From Galaxea fascicularis (Eukaryota; Cnidaria; Anthozoa; Scleractinia; Euphylliidae), in contig OX419339.1 in NCBI GenBank assembly GCA_948470475.1, positions 9,143,002 through 9,207,001 on the forward strand: a stretch of 64,000 bases of DNA. The letters are read 5' to 3'. The notes under the pieces are model-generated. The model was not told the origin of the DNA. It saw only the letters and a list, made by a program, of their open reading frames with translations, and did no database searches. Shown here one piece after another: positions 48,401-58,888 of this stretch. Position 1 is the first letter of the stretch. Each line of letters begins with the position of its first letter. The translations under genes and the position numbers were made by a program.

Positions 48401-51400
48401 GTAGAATTCAATATTATAAAAAAAACATGTTTCATGGCTTACAGAAAATTGTACTAGATAATTTTCCCTGAAACTTTTATATTTCAAGTGCCATCATGAA
48501 TGGTGCTTGCATGCAAAAAATCAGGATAGGTAACCAAGCAAAATTCCAAGCTAAAAACAAAATAATGTTTTCCGCAGATTTTATTTTCGGTTTGTGATAT
48601 TTTACACAGTATTTTACTTGTGGTGTGCTGCACATGTGACTGTTTAATTGTGATTTTGATTCATTCAGCTGATGCTTGCATCTTAGTTATGATGTGTGTA
48701 GATTGCACACTCGCATGCAGCTAAAAACCCTCTCCAGCCTCCTTAAAGCCATTTTATGATTTTGTGATTCATGTACATTGTGTCTCTTGACAACGGGCCT
48801 TTCCTCCTTTTGTTGATCTTCCTGAATATCCAAACCCCCCTCCCCTCCCCCCAAAAATGAGAAAGATGTTCCTGCATAAAAAGACTGTTAAGCAACATAA
48901 TTAATTCAGTGGGTCTATTTGTGCGTGTAATTATGAAGTACTTACTAGCTGATTCAGACAGGAAAGCATTTTACAGATTGATATATTTTGTCCTTTGGCC
49001 TGACCTGATTAAAAAATTAGGTCCGCAATGCGTAAATGTGTGGCTTACTATTCCATGTGACAGGCGCTCAACTCTGATGGAGAAATGAAATTTATTTGAT
49101 ATATCTAATCACACCATTATGTGGCTACATACTTTGTCTAAGCACAAAAAGCATTTTGTGATTAAAGCATGTTTGAAGTTGCATCCAAATAATGCACATG
49201 GGAGTTGGTGCCTTAAAGGTGGTAGAACCCGATGCATGGAAGACAACCATGGCAACCCTGCAAGTGCTAAGGGACCGTTCATTTCTTTTATGGGATGGGA
49301 ATGGGGACTGGTGGGATTTGGGGGGGGGGTAGGGCTGACAGCCTCCAAATCCCACCACACCCACCCTCCCCCCCCTATCCCATTAAAAAATGAATGGTCC
49401 CTAACCACCTAGCAGCACAACACTGAAATTTTCTGTGGAATACTTGCATGTATCAACCTAAATTGCCAGTATTACATTTACCAACATTAAGGTCACTCGA
49501 AAAATTTAACTGTCACTGAGAATTATTTACAAGGATAAAACTCTGTTTAAGGGACTATAAGTGTACACTGTAGTTCATTCATTGTTTTAAGTCAAATTTT
49601 GCTATGTATGACTAAATTGTTTGCAATTGTACTGCAAGGGACTATAAGTGTGTTTAGTAAGATCCTGCAACTTATTCTGGCACCACTCATGTTAAGTTGT
49701 ATGGTCCTCACACATAATTTTCGAAATTGAATATGCATTGAACAGGTGTGTATTGTCATACAGGTCGTTGAAAAATTAATACACCTTATTCTAAAATGGC
49801 TCCCATTCTAATATCCTCTTGTTTTTATTCAAGTTTGGCCCTTGTTGCCTCGTTCAAGGTAAAATATTCTTTTGAATTTCGCTCTTGAGAACGAGGCCAA
49901 AGGGCTAATTTGAATAAAAACAAAAGAATCTTAGAATGGGAGCCATTTTGGAATAAGGTGCATTATCACAGAATAATCTGCTTTCCCCAACTTTTTTGCT
50001 TGCAACCTCAGAATCACGAAAAAGCCTTGGAAATTTTGAACAAGCTTTTGAGTCAGGTGAGAACCTATATTTCAGTTCGCACAAGTTTTTGTCTTTACTT
50101 CTTGTAAAATTTATAAACATAGTAATAACATGGGATGCCTGTGGCAGACCATGTTATAGATTCTGTTCGTTTTCTCTACAAATTGACAGGGTCTTTTTTT
50201 TTATTTTTTATTTTTTTTAATATTATTATTATTTGAAATGCTTTGTATTGTTCTTAACTGCTAGTGACACCATCATGTCGTAGCTTTGAGGTCACATCGT
50301 AACATGATAAAGGTGAAGTGACTGTGAAATTTTACTGCATGACCCAAAATTTTACCAAGGTTATGACCCGCTAACTGAGTGTGCACATTCGTTTTTAGGG
50401 GAATACATAAAGGTAAGTTTCCGTTGGAATAGATTGCTCGTCATCTCGTAATCATCGACGCGTTTGCTGGAAAAAATATTTCAAATGTATTCAAATCTTA
50501 ATCGCCAGTGACAAACGGAAAGGAGACGGCTGCAAGTTTGAAACAAACAAGGAGACTCATTAGATTATTTACGATTAAAAAGTGAAAAATTCAACACGCA
50601 AACTAGTCGCACATAGAAACAACATCTCACGTTGGGAGTGGATTAACTGTGGCGTGGTGTGCTCTTTCCTCTCAAACTAGGTGGTGTCTACATCAAGTGG
50701 TCTCCAGTCTCCTCGCGACAGGCGACAGGCCATGGCATATGACCTAGCACAAAGGTACAGTCAGGGAAACTTCAAAAATGAAAAAAACTATGAACACTTG
50801 TTGAAGACTCTGTTTCGGCATGAACCTTCATTCTACAGATATCTCCCTACCCTCCCCACCCACCGTAAATCTACGGACTCCTACCTACTCAACCCACATT
50901 TAAATTTGATGCAGTAAGACAGTAATTGGTTCACTTAAAATCGTATTTGATTGACTGTTGTTCCATTGTAGATACAGGGCGCTAGGTCACACTGCTAGCC
51001 AAAGTCGCCTAAATACATTTTACCTTCTCCTGGATCTGATGCAGTTCTTTGACCTGTATCACGCTGGACAACTGGACCCAGCTCTGGATGTGAGTTAATA
51101 ATAATAATATTAATAATTACTACAATTTATAACGCGGCAAAATCCAGACTTCTGTGTTGGTACATACAATATTTATTATGAACAATAATTACAATGATAT
51201 TACAGGTGAATTGTACATGTTGTAGGTCAAAATGATTTCAACCTACAATAGTTTGATTCTCAAATTGGAAATTCATTTTGACCACAACATACACACTTGC
51301 ATGCTGCTGAAATTTTCCAGTGATGTCAAGCATGCTAACACTGAGTTCTCTATAGCTTGAATCGATTGTTTATTAATTCCTAACACAATTTACTTTAAAC

Positions 51401-53530
51401 TGGGTTTCTTGGTCCATATTGAACCCCTCGCAGCATCGTTTTTAACCATGCGTATACACTTCCTGAACTTATTTGCGGGGATCAAAACAAGTGAATTTCC
51501 GTATTTGGTTTATTTGCTCGGCAGGTGATGCAGAAGCTCAGGCTTGTTCCTCTGAGAGGTGAATCAGTGGAGGAGAGAGTAGCAGCGTTTAGGCAATACA
51601 ATGATGAGGTATGATACGTCCAAATTGTCTTGGTGGCATGCTTGTGTACACTGTATCCACATTTGCACAGTAGTGGCCGAGTGTTCAAGATATGAGGAAG
51701 TTCTCGGGTGAAAACCCGTGAAAACGGGCTCCCTGACCCGACACACTGAGTTGTTGAGTAAGACCCGCGAAGACCCATGTTTACTAGTCCCTTAAAAATC
51801 ATCTGTGATCCCCGAACTCTGAAAGTTATGTGGAACACTGGTAGCCTCAGTATTGTGTGGTGTTATCATCTCGAACTTAACAGCTGTACATGAAGGTATA
51901 AAGCGGTGGGGTCCTTGCTGTGCACCAGAGAAAATAATGGTAAGGGTATCGAATGTAGTTTGAGATTTAGCTGCTTTTATCTCACTCATAGCCTGTTCAG
52001 CTTAAGTTTTTCCTTGATATGAAGAGAACCAGCTGTGACTAATAGGCATTTATTAGGAACTCCACGGAGGAAACCGTGGGCTCAATCGATTAATGCCTGT
52101 TCTAAGTTATCTTTTAGTCGTATAGCGTACGCGTACACTGATCGATAACGCGTTTGTTTCTGACTTCATTCAGGTACGGCGCAACTTACCAGATGTGCTC
52201 CTGGCGACAATGAACGTACTGTACAGAAAGTATCGCAACACAAGGTAATTTTGCTGTTTCTATCGCCGCAAGTAACTGTCATATACGACAAATTACCCCT
52301 AATTTTGATCGGTCGGCAGTTCCGTCGAAGCGATTAGTTTTGAAGATGAATGAATTGAAATCTATCTCTTGCATCAGTCAGTGCACGTTTGGAGTTTTGA
52401 AATCCTCAGACTTCATTAAAATTCTTTACCCGACTACTCGTTTCTTTTACCAAACACATCATCATAGCTTAGCCGGACTTTGTACTCGTGTTAAGCCACC
52501 TTGTCTTGCCGTTTCATGATTTTACCTAGTTAATTGATCGAATAAGTTATTTATCTTCCCCATCCTTTTGTCCACAACAGAGGGAGTGGTCAGAGTCCTT
52601 TGGTTGAAAGTCAAAGAGACGATGGAGGCCAAGAAAAGGTAGTGGTTTGCTGTTTGTTTGTTTGTTTGTTTTTTTTTTCCTTGAATGCCAGTGGTGACCA
52701 CTGCTCACCACAAGAGTACCCAGAAGTTCAGTGGTGAGAGCATTCGACTAGTGTACGGGAGGTCGTGGGTTCAAATCCCATCTGGAAGTCAGAATTCCTC
52801 CTGAGTTCTCTTTACCCATATTGATTCTATCTCACTTAATTAAATCGTAACTTAAAGATCTGGACTGTTGAAAGGTGACATTTCAGTTTCTCTTCACTAA
52901 ACTTGGACGATTTTATTCTGGTACAGAGAAGTAGATTTTTGTTACACATTTTCACGCTATAAATGCGCAAACGTATATATTTGGGGAAACAGAATTTTTT
53001 TTTTAATTTTGCATAAGATATAGTCTAGAGTTACTTTGTAAACAGCAGTGATTGCGTGCAGTGAGTTCGCTCGCGTATAATCTTCAGAATTTTGTCCGCG
53101 GGTATCTCTTTTAGTTCCCAAGAATGGGTCATCATTATCATCATCATCGTTATCATGGCAAGGTAGTGTCAGAACATGGAAAGTGCGAGTAACATAAAGG
53201 GAGCCGAAAATGTGGGAAAAGTTTCTTGTCGTGAGATACCTGTAATCTAAACGCAGATTGACAACCCGACGCGCGAGGCGTAACTCGCTAAAATATGATG
53301 GTTATACATGTAATACGTACGGACCGCAGTTGCGAATGCTTCGTTTCGTCCTTGAATATCTGGGTTTCTTGTAACAGATTTTACACGGGCATCCTGTTTT
53401 TGTCTTTCAGTATCGGGAGATTTTAAGGCAACAAGCCCGAGCCTTGATCACGTTCGCGGGACTGATCCCGTACCGTCTTCCCGGAGACACAAATGCGCGA
53501 CTGGTGCAGCTGGAAGTCCTGATGAACTGA
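33886..53530 (+). CDS. NUP93: Nuclear pore complex protein NUP93, 27 coding exons
   Basis: NUP93 is the linker scaffold of the nuclear pore inner ring; it binds NUP205/188 and recruits the NUP62 channel complex. Exons: 33886-34058, 35750-35867, 37054-37116, 37458-37586, 39437-39511, 40073-40162, 40708-40799, 40940-40999, 42420-42552, 43156-43253, 43828-43887, 44140-44217, 44337-44427, 45003-45090, 45770-45846, 45956-46070, 46685-46811, 47277-47349, 47717-47761, 47873-47989, 50012-50056, 50681-50754, 50972-51089, 51525-51608, 52174-52244, 52581-52638, 53411-53530. All are GT-AG, phases join, and 2472 bp gives 823 residues plus TGA; human NUP93 is 819. Landmarks: [11 protein letters not shown] (N-terminal helix), [13 protein letters not shown] (about 85-97), [67 protein letters not shown], and the closing [14 protein letters not shown]. 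The N-terminal coiled region (about 1-170) is followed by the Nic96-type alpha-solenoid. No broken exon is seen. Confidence 0.97.
34415..34498 (-). mobile_element. tRNA-like SINE head fragment
   Basis: On the minus strand GAGCGGTTAGGGCGTTGGAC resembles a tRNA A-box region, and about 60 bp later GGTTCGCATCC resembles a B box. The spacing and order fit a tRNA-derived SINE head. The rest is decayed. In NUP93 intron 1. Confidence 0.45.
34870..35210. mobile_element. hAT-like MITE in NUP93 intron 1
   Basis: The ends CAGGGCTGTCATTAAG and CTTAATGACAGCCCTG are perfect inverses, and inner segments (ATATAAAACCAGCATGTTGA / TCAACATGCTGGTTTTATAT) extend the foldback. TGGTCAAT precedes the left end (34862-34869) and recurs 4 nt after the right end (35215-35222), a possible 8-bp target duplication. 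The ORFs across it are non-coding shadows. A remnant of the same ends is at about 19995 (GGCTGTCATTAATGG). Confidence 0.7.
35281..35530. mobile_element. Two-unit (dimeric) MITE-like repeat, copy 2, inverse orientation
   Basis: Two units (35281-35390 and 35421-35530), each starting TTAACCCTTTAACT and ending GGAGTGAAAGGGTTAA, are joined by a spacer that is the near inverse complement of the spacer in 7522-7769. It lies in NUP93 intron 1. Confidence 0.75.
36173..37003. mobile_element. 831-bp inverted-repeat element in NUP93 intron 2
   Basis: GGGTTATTCCAGAAAAAATC on the left and its inverse (GGATTTTTTCTGGAATAACC plus C) on the right define the ends. Just inside both ends are pyrimidine/purine-rich strings with CCCCCC. 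The interior has short ORFs with no recognisable family. The right end stops 50 bp before exon 3 (37054). Confidence 0.65.
38240..38840. mobile_element. Solo LTR in NUP93 intron 4
   Basis: The 601-bp segment begins TGTTACG and ends CGTAACA, and is flanked by ATGTA on both sides (38235-38239 and 38841-38845), a 5-bp target duplication. It carries a TATA-like TATATAAGCC near 38438 and AATAAATAACC near 38745, in the order expected of promoter and polyadenylation signal. Internal tandem motifs include GAGAGCT repeats and several TTGGCAGAGGCCGTG-type boxes. No internal retroviral region remains, so LTR-LTR recombination is inferred. It reads in the same direction as NUP93. Confidence 0.85.
39623..39737. 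repeat. Hairpin repeat in NUP93 intron 5, same structural family
   Basis: Arms near 39623-39656 and 39695-39737 (TTATGGACCAAGTTTTTTCC and a near inverse) enclose a loop with CCAAGCGCAAAGTGCACGG. It resembles the GAGCG...AGCGAGG loop family but is more divergent. The adjacent TTACTAACCGAGTTTGAGGT is like the start of the copies at 2445 and 21545. Confidence 0.5.
42020..42411 (+). mobile_element. tRNA-derived SINE abutting NUP93 exon 9
   Basis: The head 42028-42095 keeps a tRNA layout: a 7-bp acceptor pair TTGGTTC/GGACCAA, A box TTGGTAGAGTGCCGG and B box GGTTCAAGCCC. A roughly 270-bp body follows and then an (ATT)n tail ending at about 42411. It is in NUP93 sense, and exon 9 begins at 42420, so the SINE tail forms the sequence just before the 3' splice site. 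SINEs of this type are copied by LINE enzymes; no protein is encoded. Confidence 0.82.
49271..49401. mobile_element. Short MITE in NUP93 intron 20 (GGGACCGTTCAT ends)
   Basis: GGGACCGTTCATTTCTTT on the left and AAAAAATGAATGGTCCC on the right are near inverses. The inside has G-rich then C-rich strings that also pair. 131 bp, non-coding. Confidence 0.6.
49782..49960. mobile_element. Foldback MITE just before NUP93 exon 21
   Basis: CACCTTATTCTAAAATGGCT on the left is the near inverse of the right end (AGCCATTTTGGAATAAGGTG). Inner segments (TTGTTTTTATTCAA / TTGAATAAAAACAA) continue the fold. The element ends 51 bp before exon 21 (50012). Confidence 0.65.
52727..52795 (+). mobile_element. tRNA-like SINE fragment in NUP93 intron 26
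   Basis: AGTGGTGAGAGCATTCGAC resembles an A-box region, and GTGGGTTCAAATCCCATC is a good B-box/T-arm (GTGGG...CCCAT pairs). The tail to about 52830 looks like the body of the SINE at 42020. It is a relic or short copy. Confidence 0.55.
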
Positions 53531-54001
53531 TGCTCAACGCTTTTGTAGAGCCTGAAAGCCTTGAAAGTTTGAATTCAGTGTGTACCGGTGTTCAACACGG
53601 CGTTTAACTACAACTTAAATGCCTCAGGAAGACTTGCTTCTTATAGGGTTCAATTGATTTACACGGATTTTTCCTGACTCACTTTTCTCCATCTTTGGGA
53701 AAACATGCAGATACGTTTCTAGTTATTACCATAAACTCTTCACATTGTGTAAGAGTCCGTAGACTGCCCTGAACGAGGATGTCTATCAGTCATGCCAAGG
53801 GCATTGATTTCTATCTTTTCTGTACCTCGATACGACACACCATACCGATATCACAGTGTTTCATCTCGTGAAACGTTAAAGCGCTGAAAACTAAACATTC
53901 GTGAAACAAAAACAGATGCGATGTTAACAAAAGGTGACCTAGCCTTGACGTGAATTAGACGTGTATTAGTTTGTTATCTTAGCGTCACTGTACAGGGTAG
54001 T

Positions 54002-54007
54002 AATAAA
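54002..54007 (+). terminator. Candidate polyadenylation signal of NUP93
   Basis: AATAAA is 472 bp after the NUP93 stop and just before a MITE insertion. It is the first clear hexamer noticed downstream. The cleavage site is not determined. Confidence 0.45.
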
Positions 54008-54054
54008 AACATGCTAGACGTGTCTCATTAACCTTCTTAACTTGGTATTCACCA

Positions 54055-54293
54055 GGGCCCAGTTGTTCGAAAGCCGATTAACATAATCCAGGATTAGCGT
54101 AAACTTTGGTTGCGGTTTTTAACTATTTGATGAAAGTGGTTTTCGCTGCTTTTTGTTTTTCACGATTGGCTTCCCCTAATCTAAAAGTTTGCAGAATATC
54201 GGCATTGAACAACATTTGGGGACAGAGAAATAAACTCCTTGATTAATTCTTAATCCTGGATTAGCATTAATCGGCTTTCGAACAACCGGACCC
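54055..54293. mobile_element. MITE with GTTGTTCGAAAGCCGATTAA ends
   Basis: The left end GGGCCCAGTTGTTCGAAAGC and right end GCTTTCGAACAACCGGACCC are near inverses. An inner pair, TAATCCAGGATTAGC / TTAATCCTGGATTAGC, extends the fold. 239 bp, non-coding, in the NUP93 3' flank. Confidence 0.75.
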
Positions 54294-54759
54294 AGGTCAC
54301 TCCGCTTTGAAAATAGTTTCGTCGTAAAATCGATCACTGTAAGCAGGCGAAAAGCTGACGTTTTGACCTCAATCTTTCCGTTTAGTTCGACTGAACCTTG
54401 GCGAAAGCTTGTGCTTGTAATGCCAGTTTTGGAATCTTCGTGATTTCTTGTGTCACTTTCCCGTCGGTGCATTGCGACAGTTTCTTTAGAACCAAACCCC
54501 TTTATAAATTTGGTTTTGAATGGACTTGAAGCCTACGTTGGGAAAATTTTCCGTTTGTGTTAGACAAAAATAACCTTGTGGTGTGCTTCCAGACAACGTT
54601 TCACACATGCAAGTACAACTTCTGTATGATCAAATTTTTGATACAACTGTCACTAGGGTATGTTCAAGTTCACACAGCAACCAGGTGGACAATCGGACAT
54701 GGTTTGATGCTACTCTGGTTTGAAAATTGATGAATGTAACTTAAAAAGTTACAATTCAC

Positions 54760-54807
54760 GACCCAACGTTTCGACACTCCTGTCTAGTGTCTTCATCAGG
54801 GGTGATC
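54760..54807 (-). ncRNA. Hammerhead-like ribozyme motif (candidate), minus strand
   Basis: The minus strand reads ACCC, CTGATGA, an extra A, stem II GACACT/AGTGTC (six perfect pairs, AGACAGG loop), then GAAAC, GTT and GGGT. ACCC and GGGT pair as stem I next to a GUH-type triplet, so the three-way layout of a type I hammerhead with a minimal stem III is present. The extra A between CUGAUGA and stem II departs from the canonical core and is shared with the motif at 11861-11893. Known relatives lie in Penelope-like elements. Confidence 0.45.
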
Positions 54808-55251
54808 TAGTGTTGCAAAAACGACCCTTTTATACGCTTACTAATTAACGACCTTTTGTGACAACCGTCACTATTTTAACACATTAATCCGGAGGCGATG
54901 CACTCGTTAGGTAAAACTTAATTTTTGAATAATTATTATCACAATCCAATATCTTCATCCATAAAGAAGGGAATGTGCTGCTTAAGCTTTGTGCCTTTAA
55001 GTTTTGAGGCCTTTCGCCAATTAGCGGCTTACAGAAATACGGTGTAGAATCACGCCTCTCTATTGTAAGAAATAAGGAGTTTGAAATGTGTCCCTCCTTG
55101 ATTTATGTTTTCCGGCAGTTCTATCAAATGGGGAGTCAAATTATGATTTCCGAATGTTTCTAAATTGAAGCTATCAGTTTGGTAAATCATGTTAAAACTG
55201 CGTGGGAATTTTGATTCCCTAAAAGAAGTAAGTAAATTGCGTCTGACGTTG

Positions 55252-58176
55252 TTACATAGACAACCCTCCTCCTCTCGGCGTTGGTACTGGCCGCTTACCG
55301 TGGGAGCGGTGAGCCAATCTTTGCATGTCGTCGAGGAACGCCTGCTTCGCCCGTTGATCATCGATTCCGTGCTTTTGATCCAGGTTTACGTAGGGAGGCA
55401 TTGATTTTTCATTATTCCCCGCGGAGATGCCTGATCCATCTACCACACTTTGATCAACTGGGGGACTTCCAAAAGGTGGCATATTAACATATGGTACGTT
55501 AGGACGCTTGCGATGGCTCATTTTGCGTGCAACGATTTTGGTCAATGCTTCCCATTCCTCGTCTGACCACTCCATTTCAAGGATAGCTCTCTTTAGCTCA
55601 TGTTTTGCAGCGCTTTCAGACAAGTCGCCTTGGAAGACGCTCATCTTCAAGTCTCGATTTCTTGGGCAAAAGCAGGCTTTGTGGCAAAATTCAACGTCCA
55701 TTTCCACGCCTTCTGTGTCACGCCTGGCGCAGTGTTCTTTTCGGTGACTTTCAAAAGAAACATTGTCAAGTTGGGGTCCACGACCAGGCAACATGAACTC
55801 GTATCCCAAGTCCGGGCTCTCGGAAGAGGTGCTAGATTCACATAAATTGTGTGCCGACCGTCTACTATTGGCTTTACAAAGGATTATTTCAGTTTCTTCA
55901 TCTTCACTTGAGTCGCTTGAACCTGGCAGGTTCATCGTGTTCCTGGGAACTTTATCCTCCGAATCAGAAGGTTTTGATGTCAGCCTTTCCAAATGGTTAA
56001 TCTTGACGAGCGCTTTTGTAAGCCTCTCTTTCGTCTCTAGGTATGTTTTTATGTTTTCCAGCCACTCGAAGTCGTCTTCTTTGGGACTGGAGAACAAAAG
56101 ATCTTCGCACGAAGCGGCGTGACGCCGTGGAATTCTCATGGCTTCGGTCCTTTCTTTATTAACAAGCTCTTTCTCTTTTTTCCCAGGTTTACTGGTGTCT
56201 TGGCGAAACCACCTTGGTTTCCTGGTCAGTGAATGGAAGAGTCCCTTCTTCACGTTGTCTGCGTTGACGTACATGTTTTCGGCTCTTGTTTCGGCATTCC
56301 CTTCCTTTTGACGAGAACATTCCGCGGTCGTGGTTTCTGTAGTATCACCGCTTGGTTTTTCTTTGGGGGTGGGACCCTCGTCTTGTTCATCCTGAATATT
56401 GACGTCTGAAAACTCACGGCTGTCGCCTTCTTCACCGTCCTCAGCCCTCACGTTTTTTTCCAAAGAGGACTCGCTGCATTCACTCATGTTGACCTCTTTC
56501 CTTTGTGCCTCGCTGTTGGTACCTGTATTTGTATCGAAATTGTCACTTTGCTTGCGGCGATTCCCACTTTTCTCCTCTTGTGGGGGCCTTCCCTTTCGGA
56601 ACGCAGAGTCCTTGCTTGTCGTATGCGCATTACTCTTTGTCCTTCGTGTAATATTCCTCGTGGAGACGATGCTTAAATCTTGTCCCTGGGGATTGTAGGG
56701 TACATGAAACGATGGCTGTTTCGATTGAAAGTTGCTCTTCAAAGTTGCCCTTCGAACAACCGTACTATCAACACCTGAGCTGACAGCTGAATTTGCATTG
56801 ACGTCACGTTGTAGTGCGCTGGCAGTGAAGACGTCCTCTTCGACTTCAGAGAAATTGGCATCTGCATACTGCATTCTAGTTGAACGTCTCTCTCTAGGTA
56901 ATGACCTGAATGATTTGGCTGCTTCGATCTTCGACTTTCCATTCATAGCGCGACGAATCACCAAACTTTCACCGCGGTGCACATTCTCTACTTCCTGTTT
57001 ACCGCTCATTTCCGAAGGCGTTTCGCTTTCTTGGCTGCTTTCGATATTGTGAACCTGTTCTTTCTGAGAAGAAATCTGATACGTTTCCACTTTCAAGGTC
57101 ATCTTTGGTGGAAGTGGTGGTGCTTTGTCTCCTGTGTTAATCCACGATAGAATACCTTTTCTTGACAATGTATCCGTTTCCACTTGAATTGAGGCATCGG
57201 CGATTTGTTTTTCTGTAAGCAATTCCCGCTGTTTTTTCATCACAACGACACTTTCGGTGCTTTCGGTGCTTTCTATTTTCTCGAAACAAAAAGGTGGAAA
57301 TTGTAACGCATCCAAAGAGTACCACGTGACTTGCTCGTTCGTAAAGCAAACACGATCCGCGTGCAGTGTATTCTGCAAACTTTTGTCTTTCTCTATTGCG
57401 GTCACGAGCTGTTGAAACTGAGGTCCACAGCGACACATGAACTCGCGCTGAGTCATAAATTGTGTGACACGAAGTTCTAAAGTACTAGGGAACATTACAA
57501 CACAATTTTGACTATTGGGCAAAATCGCGAAAACTGTCTCCTCTTCAATTTCCCGCTCGATCTGAACAGTTCCAAGTGTTCTTAAGGCTTGTGTCAGTTG
57601 TTGGGAAGAATTTGTGGGGTACCCATTGGGAACTAAACGCGCGATGTTAACCGGAAGAGAAAATTCGTGAAGCACTTGGTCCACAGAAAGTAACCGATAG
57701 TTTAGGAGCGCTTGAAACTTCCCTTTGAGATTTGCGGGAAAAGTAATGTATACACGTTGTTTGGAACTTAACAAACGGCAACGTAACGTGCACGCTTTTG
57801 ACTGATGTGGAAGCTCTGACGTGCAGAGCAATATGTCTCCAGCGACACAGCCAAACGATGGAATATCTTGAAGTACGCGAAAATAGGGAGATGGCAAGTC
57901 AGAGAGTTTGTCGAACTCAGAATTTTCGGTGGTGATTTCTACATTCCAGTTGCATGTTGTTGGAAGACAAAGTTCTCTCCCTCTGTTATCTCTCGCCAGT
58001 ATTTTCCTGTTTTTCTTTACCTTGTATATGATCAGAACCTCCCCAGGCTGGACAAGTTGATTTACAGCCTCTCCACAGAATCCCTTTCGAACCCTGACAA
58101 TAAGTGGTAATTCTCGGCCATTCTGTAACATGCAGTGTTCAAGGCTGTGAAAGGTCGTCTCGGGTGAATTTGCCAT
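55252..58176 (-). CDS. CABIT-domain adaptor, GAREM/THEMIS-like, single coding exon
   Basis: 974 codons, ATG at 58176, TAA at 55252-55254, no intron. Residues about 15-300 resemble a CABIT domain (RELPLIVRVRKGF start, PYFRVLQDIPSFGCVAGD core, KACTLRCRLL, KGKFQALLNYRLLSV), the module of THEMIS and GAREM, which link receptor tyrosine kinases to GRB2 and ERK. The rest is charged and probably disordered. Tyr-x-Asn sites, the GRB2 SH2 pattern, occur at Y636 (MYVN), Y896 (PYVN) and Y929 (PYVN). Proline motifs include APPLPPK (about 353-359) and PVPTPR (963-968), the PxxxPR pattern bound by CIN85/CD2AP-type SH3 domains. A role as cytoplasmic adaptor in receptor signalling is inferred. A C-terminal SAM domain as in vertebrate GAREM was not recognised. 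Converges on NUP93. Orthology to one vertebrate member is not claimed. Confidence 0.85.
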   Translation of the reverse strand: MANSPETTFHSLEHCMLQNGRELPLIVRVRKGFCGEAVNQLVQPGEVLIIYKVKKNRKILARDNRGRELCLPTTCNWNVEITTENSEFDKLSDLPSPYFRVLQDIPSFGCVAGDILLCTSELPHQSKACTLRCRLLSSKQRVYITFPANLKGKFQALLNYRLLSVDQVLHEFSLPVNIARLVPNGYPTNSSQQLTQALRTLGTVQIEREIEEETVFAILPNSQNCVVMFPSTLELRVTQFMTQREFMCRCGPQFQQLVTAIEKDKSLQNTLHADRVCFTNEQVTWYSLDALQFPPFCFEKIESTESTESVVVMKKQRELLTEKQIADASIQVETDTLSRKGILSWINTGDKAPPLPPKMTLKVETYQISSQKEQVHNIESSQESETPSEMSGKQEVENVHRGESLVIRRAMNGKSKIEAAKSFRSLPRERRSTRMQYADANFSEVEEDVFTASALQRDVNANSAVSSGVDSTVVRRATLKSNFQSKQPSFHVPYNPQGQDLSIVSTRNITRRTKSNAHTTSKDSAFRKGRPPQEEKSGNRRKQSDNFDTNTGTNSEAQRKEVNMSECSESSLEKNVRAEDGEEGDSREFSDVNIQDEQDEGPTPKEKPSGDTTETTTAECSRQKEGNAETRAENMYVNADNVKKGLFHSLTRKPRWFRQDTSKPGKKEKELVNKERTEAMRIPRRHAASCEDLLFSSPKEDDFEWLENIKTYLETKERLTKALVKINHLERLTSKPSDSEDKVPRNTMNLPGSSDSSEDEETEIILCKANSRRSAHNLCESSTSSESPDLGYEFMLPGRGPQLDNVSFESHRKEHCARRDTEGVEMDVEFCHKACFCPRNRDLKMSVFQGDLSESAAKHELKRAILEMEWSDEEWEALTKIVARKMSHRKRPNVPYVNMPPFGSPPVDQSVVDGSGISAGNNEKSMPPYVNLDQKHGIDDQRAKQAFLDDMQRLAHRSHGKRPVPTPRGGGLSM

Positions 58177-58732
58177 CCTTGTTTGTAATAAAAACCGGTA
58201 ATAAAGGCCTCCTTGTTGACTATCTAGTGTGCTGCACTCACTTATATTGCAGTAAATTGTTTAAGTTTCGCTTTATGCTGTAACTTGATAGCCAATCACT
58301 ATTGGTTCTTTTTTCGAGCTGTGAGAGCTGGTTCAGTTTTGCGTGTAATTATGCCTCTGATAGATTATTACAGGTCATAGGTCTTTTTCTCGGAATCGCT
58401 TAAAACAATGGTCAGTATATAATGGAGACGAATTGCTTGGAACAATAAACATTTTGTCTATTTAAAGAAACGTGTGTAGCGTTTCTAAAGTTTAATTTCG
58501 AGACCACAAGAGCCACTTCAGTGAATTCAAAGATGTTTTACGAATAGTGTTTTTCATTACACTGGTAATGCGGAAATGAATATGTGCTTGTTGAGAAACG
58601 AGTAGGCGTTTACGGGAACATTAAACTTTTGAGCTGAGGTGTCTCACAGTTCTAAAGACTACGGCTTCCAAAAGTAGTTTTGGAAGGAAGAGTAAAGTAA
58701 ATTGTCGTGTAGGGAAACAATGTTTGTTTAAT

Positions 58733-58769
<37 letters not shown>

Positions 58770-58809
<40 letters not shown>

Positions 58810-58888
58810 GTTATGCAAACCCGAGACGAAGTCGAGGGTTTGCATAACTGTCGAGAATTCTCCCAACCCCTCGAGTGTTTATATCAGG
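58770..58888. repeat. 119-bp palindrome (hairpin), about 52-bp arms
   Basis: The left arm starts CCTGATATAAACACGAGAGG and the right arm ends as its near inverse (CCTCGAGTGTTTATATCAGG), with very few mismatches. The loop CCGAGACGAAGTCGAGGG is itself symmetric and resembles the loops of the other hairpins. It lies about 600 bp upstream of the CABIT gene start. Confidence 0.8.

Larger units (their letters stand above)
53531..55251. other. 3' spacer between convergent NUP93 and the CABIT gene
   Basis: NUP93 3' UTR runs to a likely AATAAA at 54002-54007. A MITE (54055-54293) and a hammerhead-like motif (54760-54807) follow. No additional coding exon is supported. The 3' UTR of the minus-strand CABIT gene starts at 55251 and runs leftward. 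Confidence 0.6.

Noticed and set aside
55763..57052. Long plus-strand ORFs opposite the CABIT gene
   Set aside because: They are antisense shadows of the 974-codon minus-strand ORF and show no protein features of their own.
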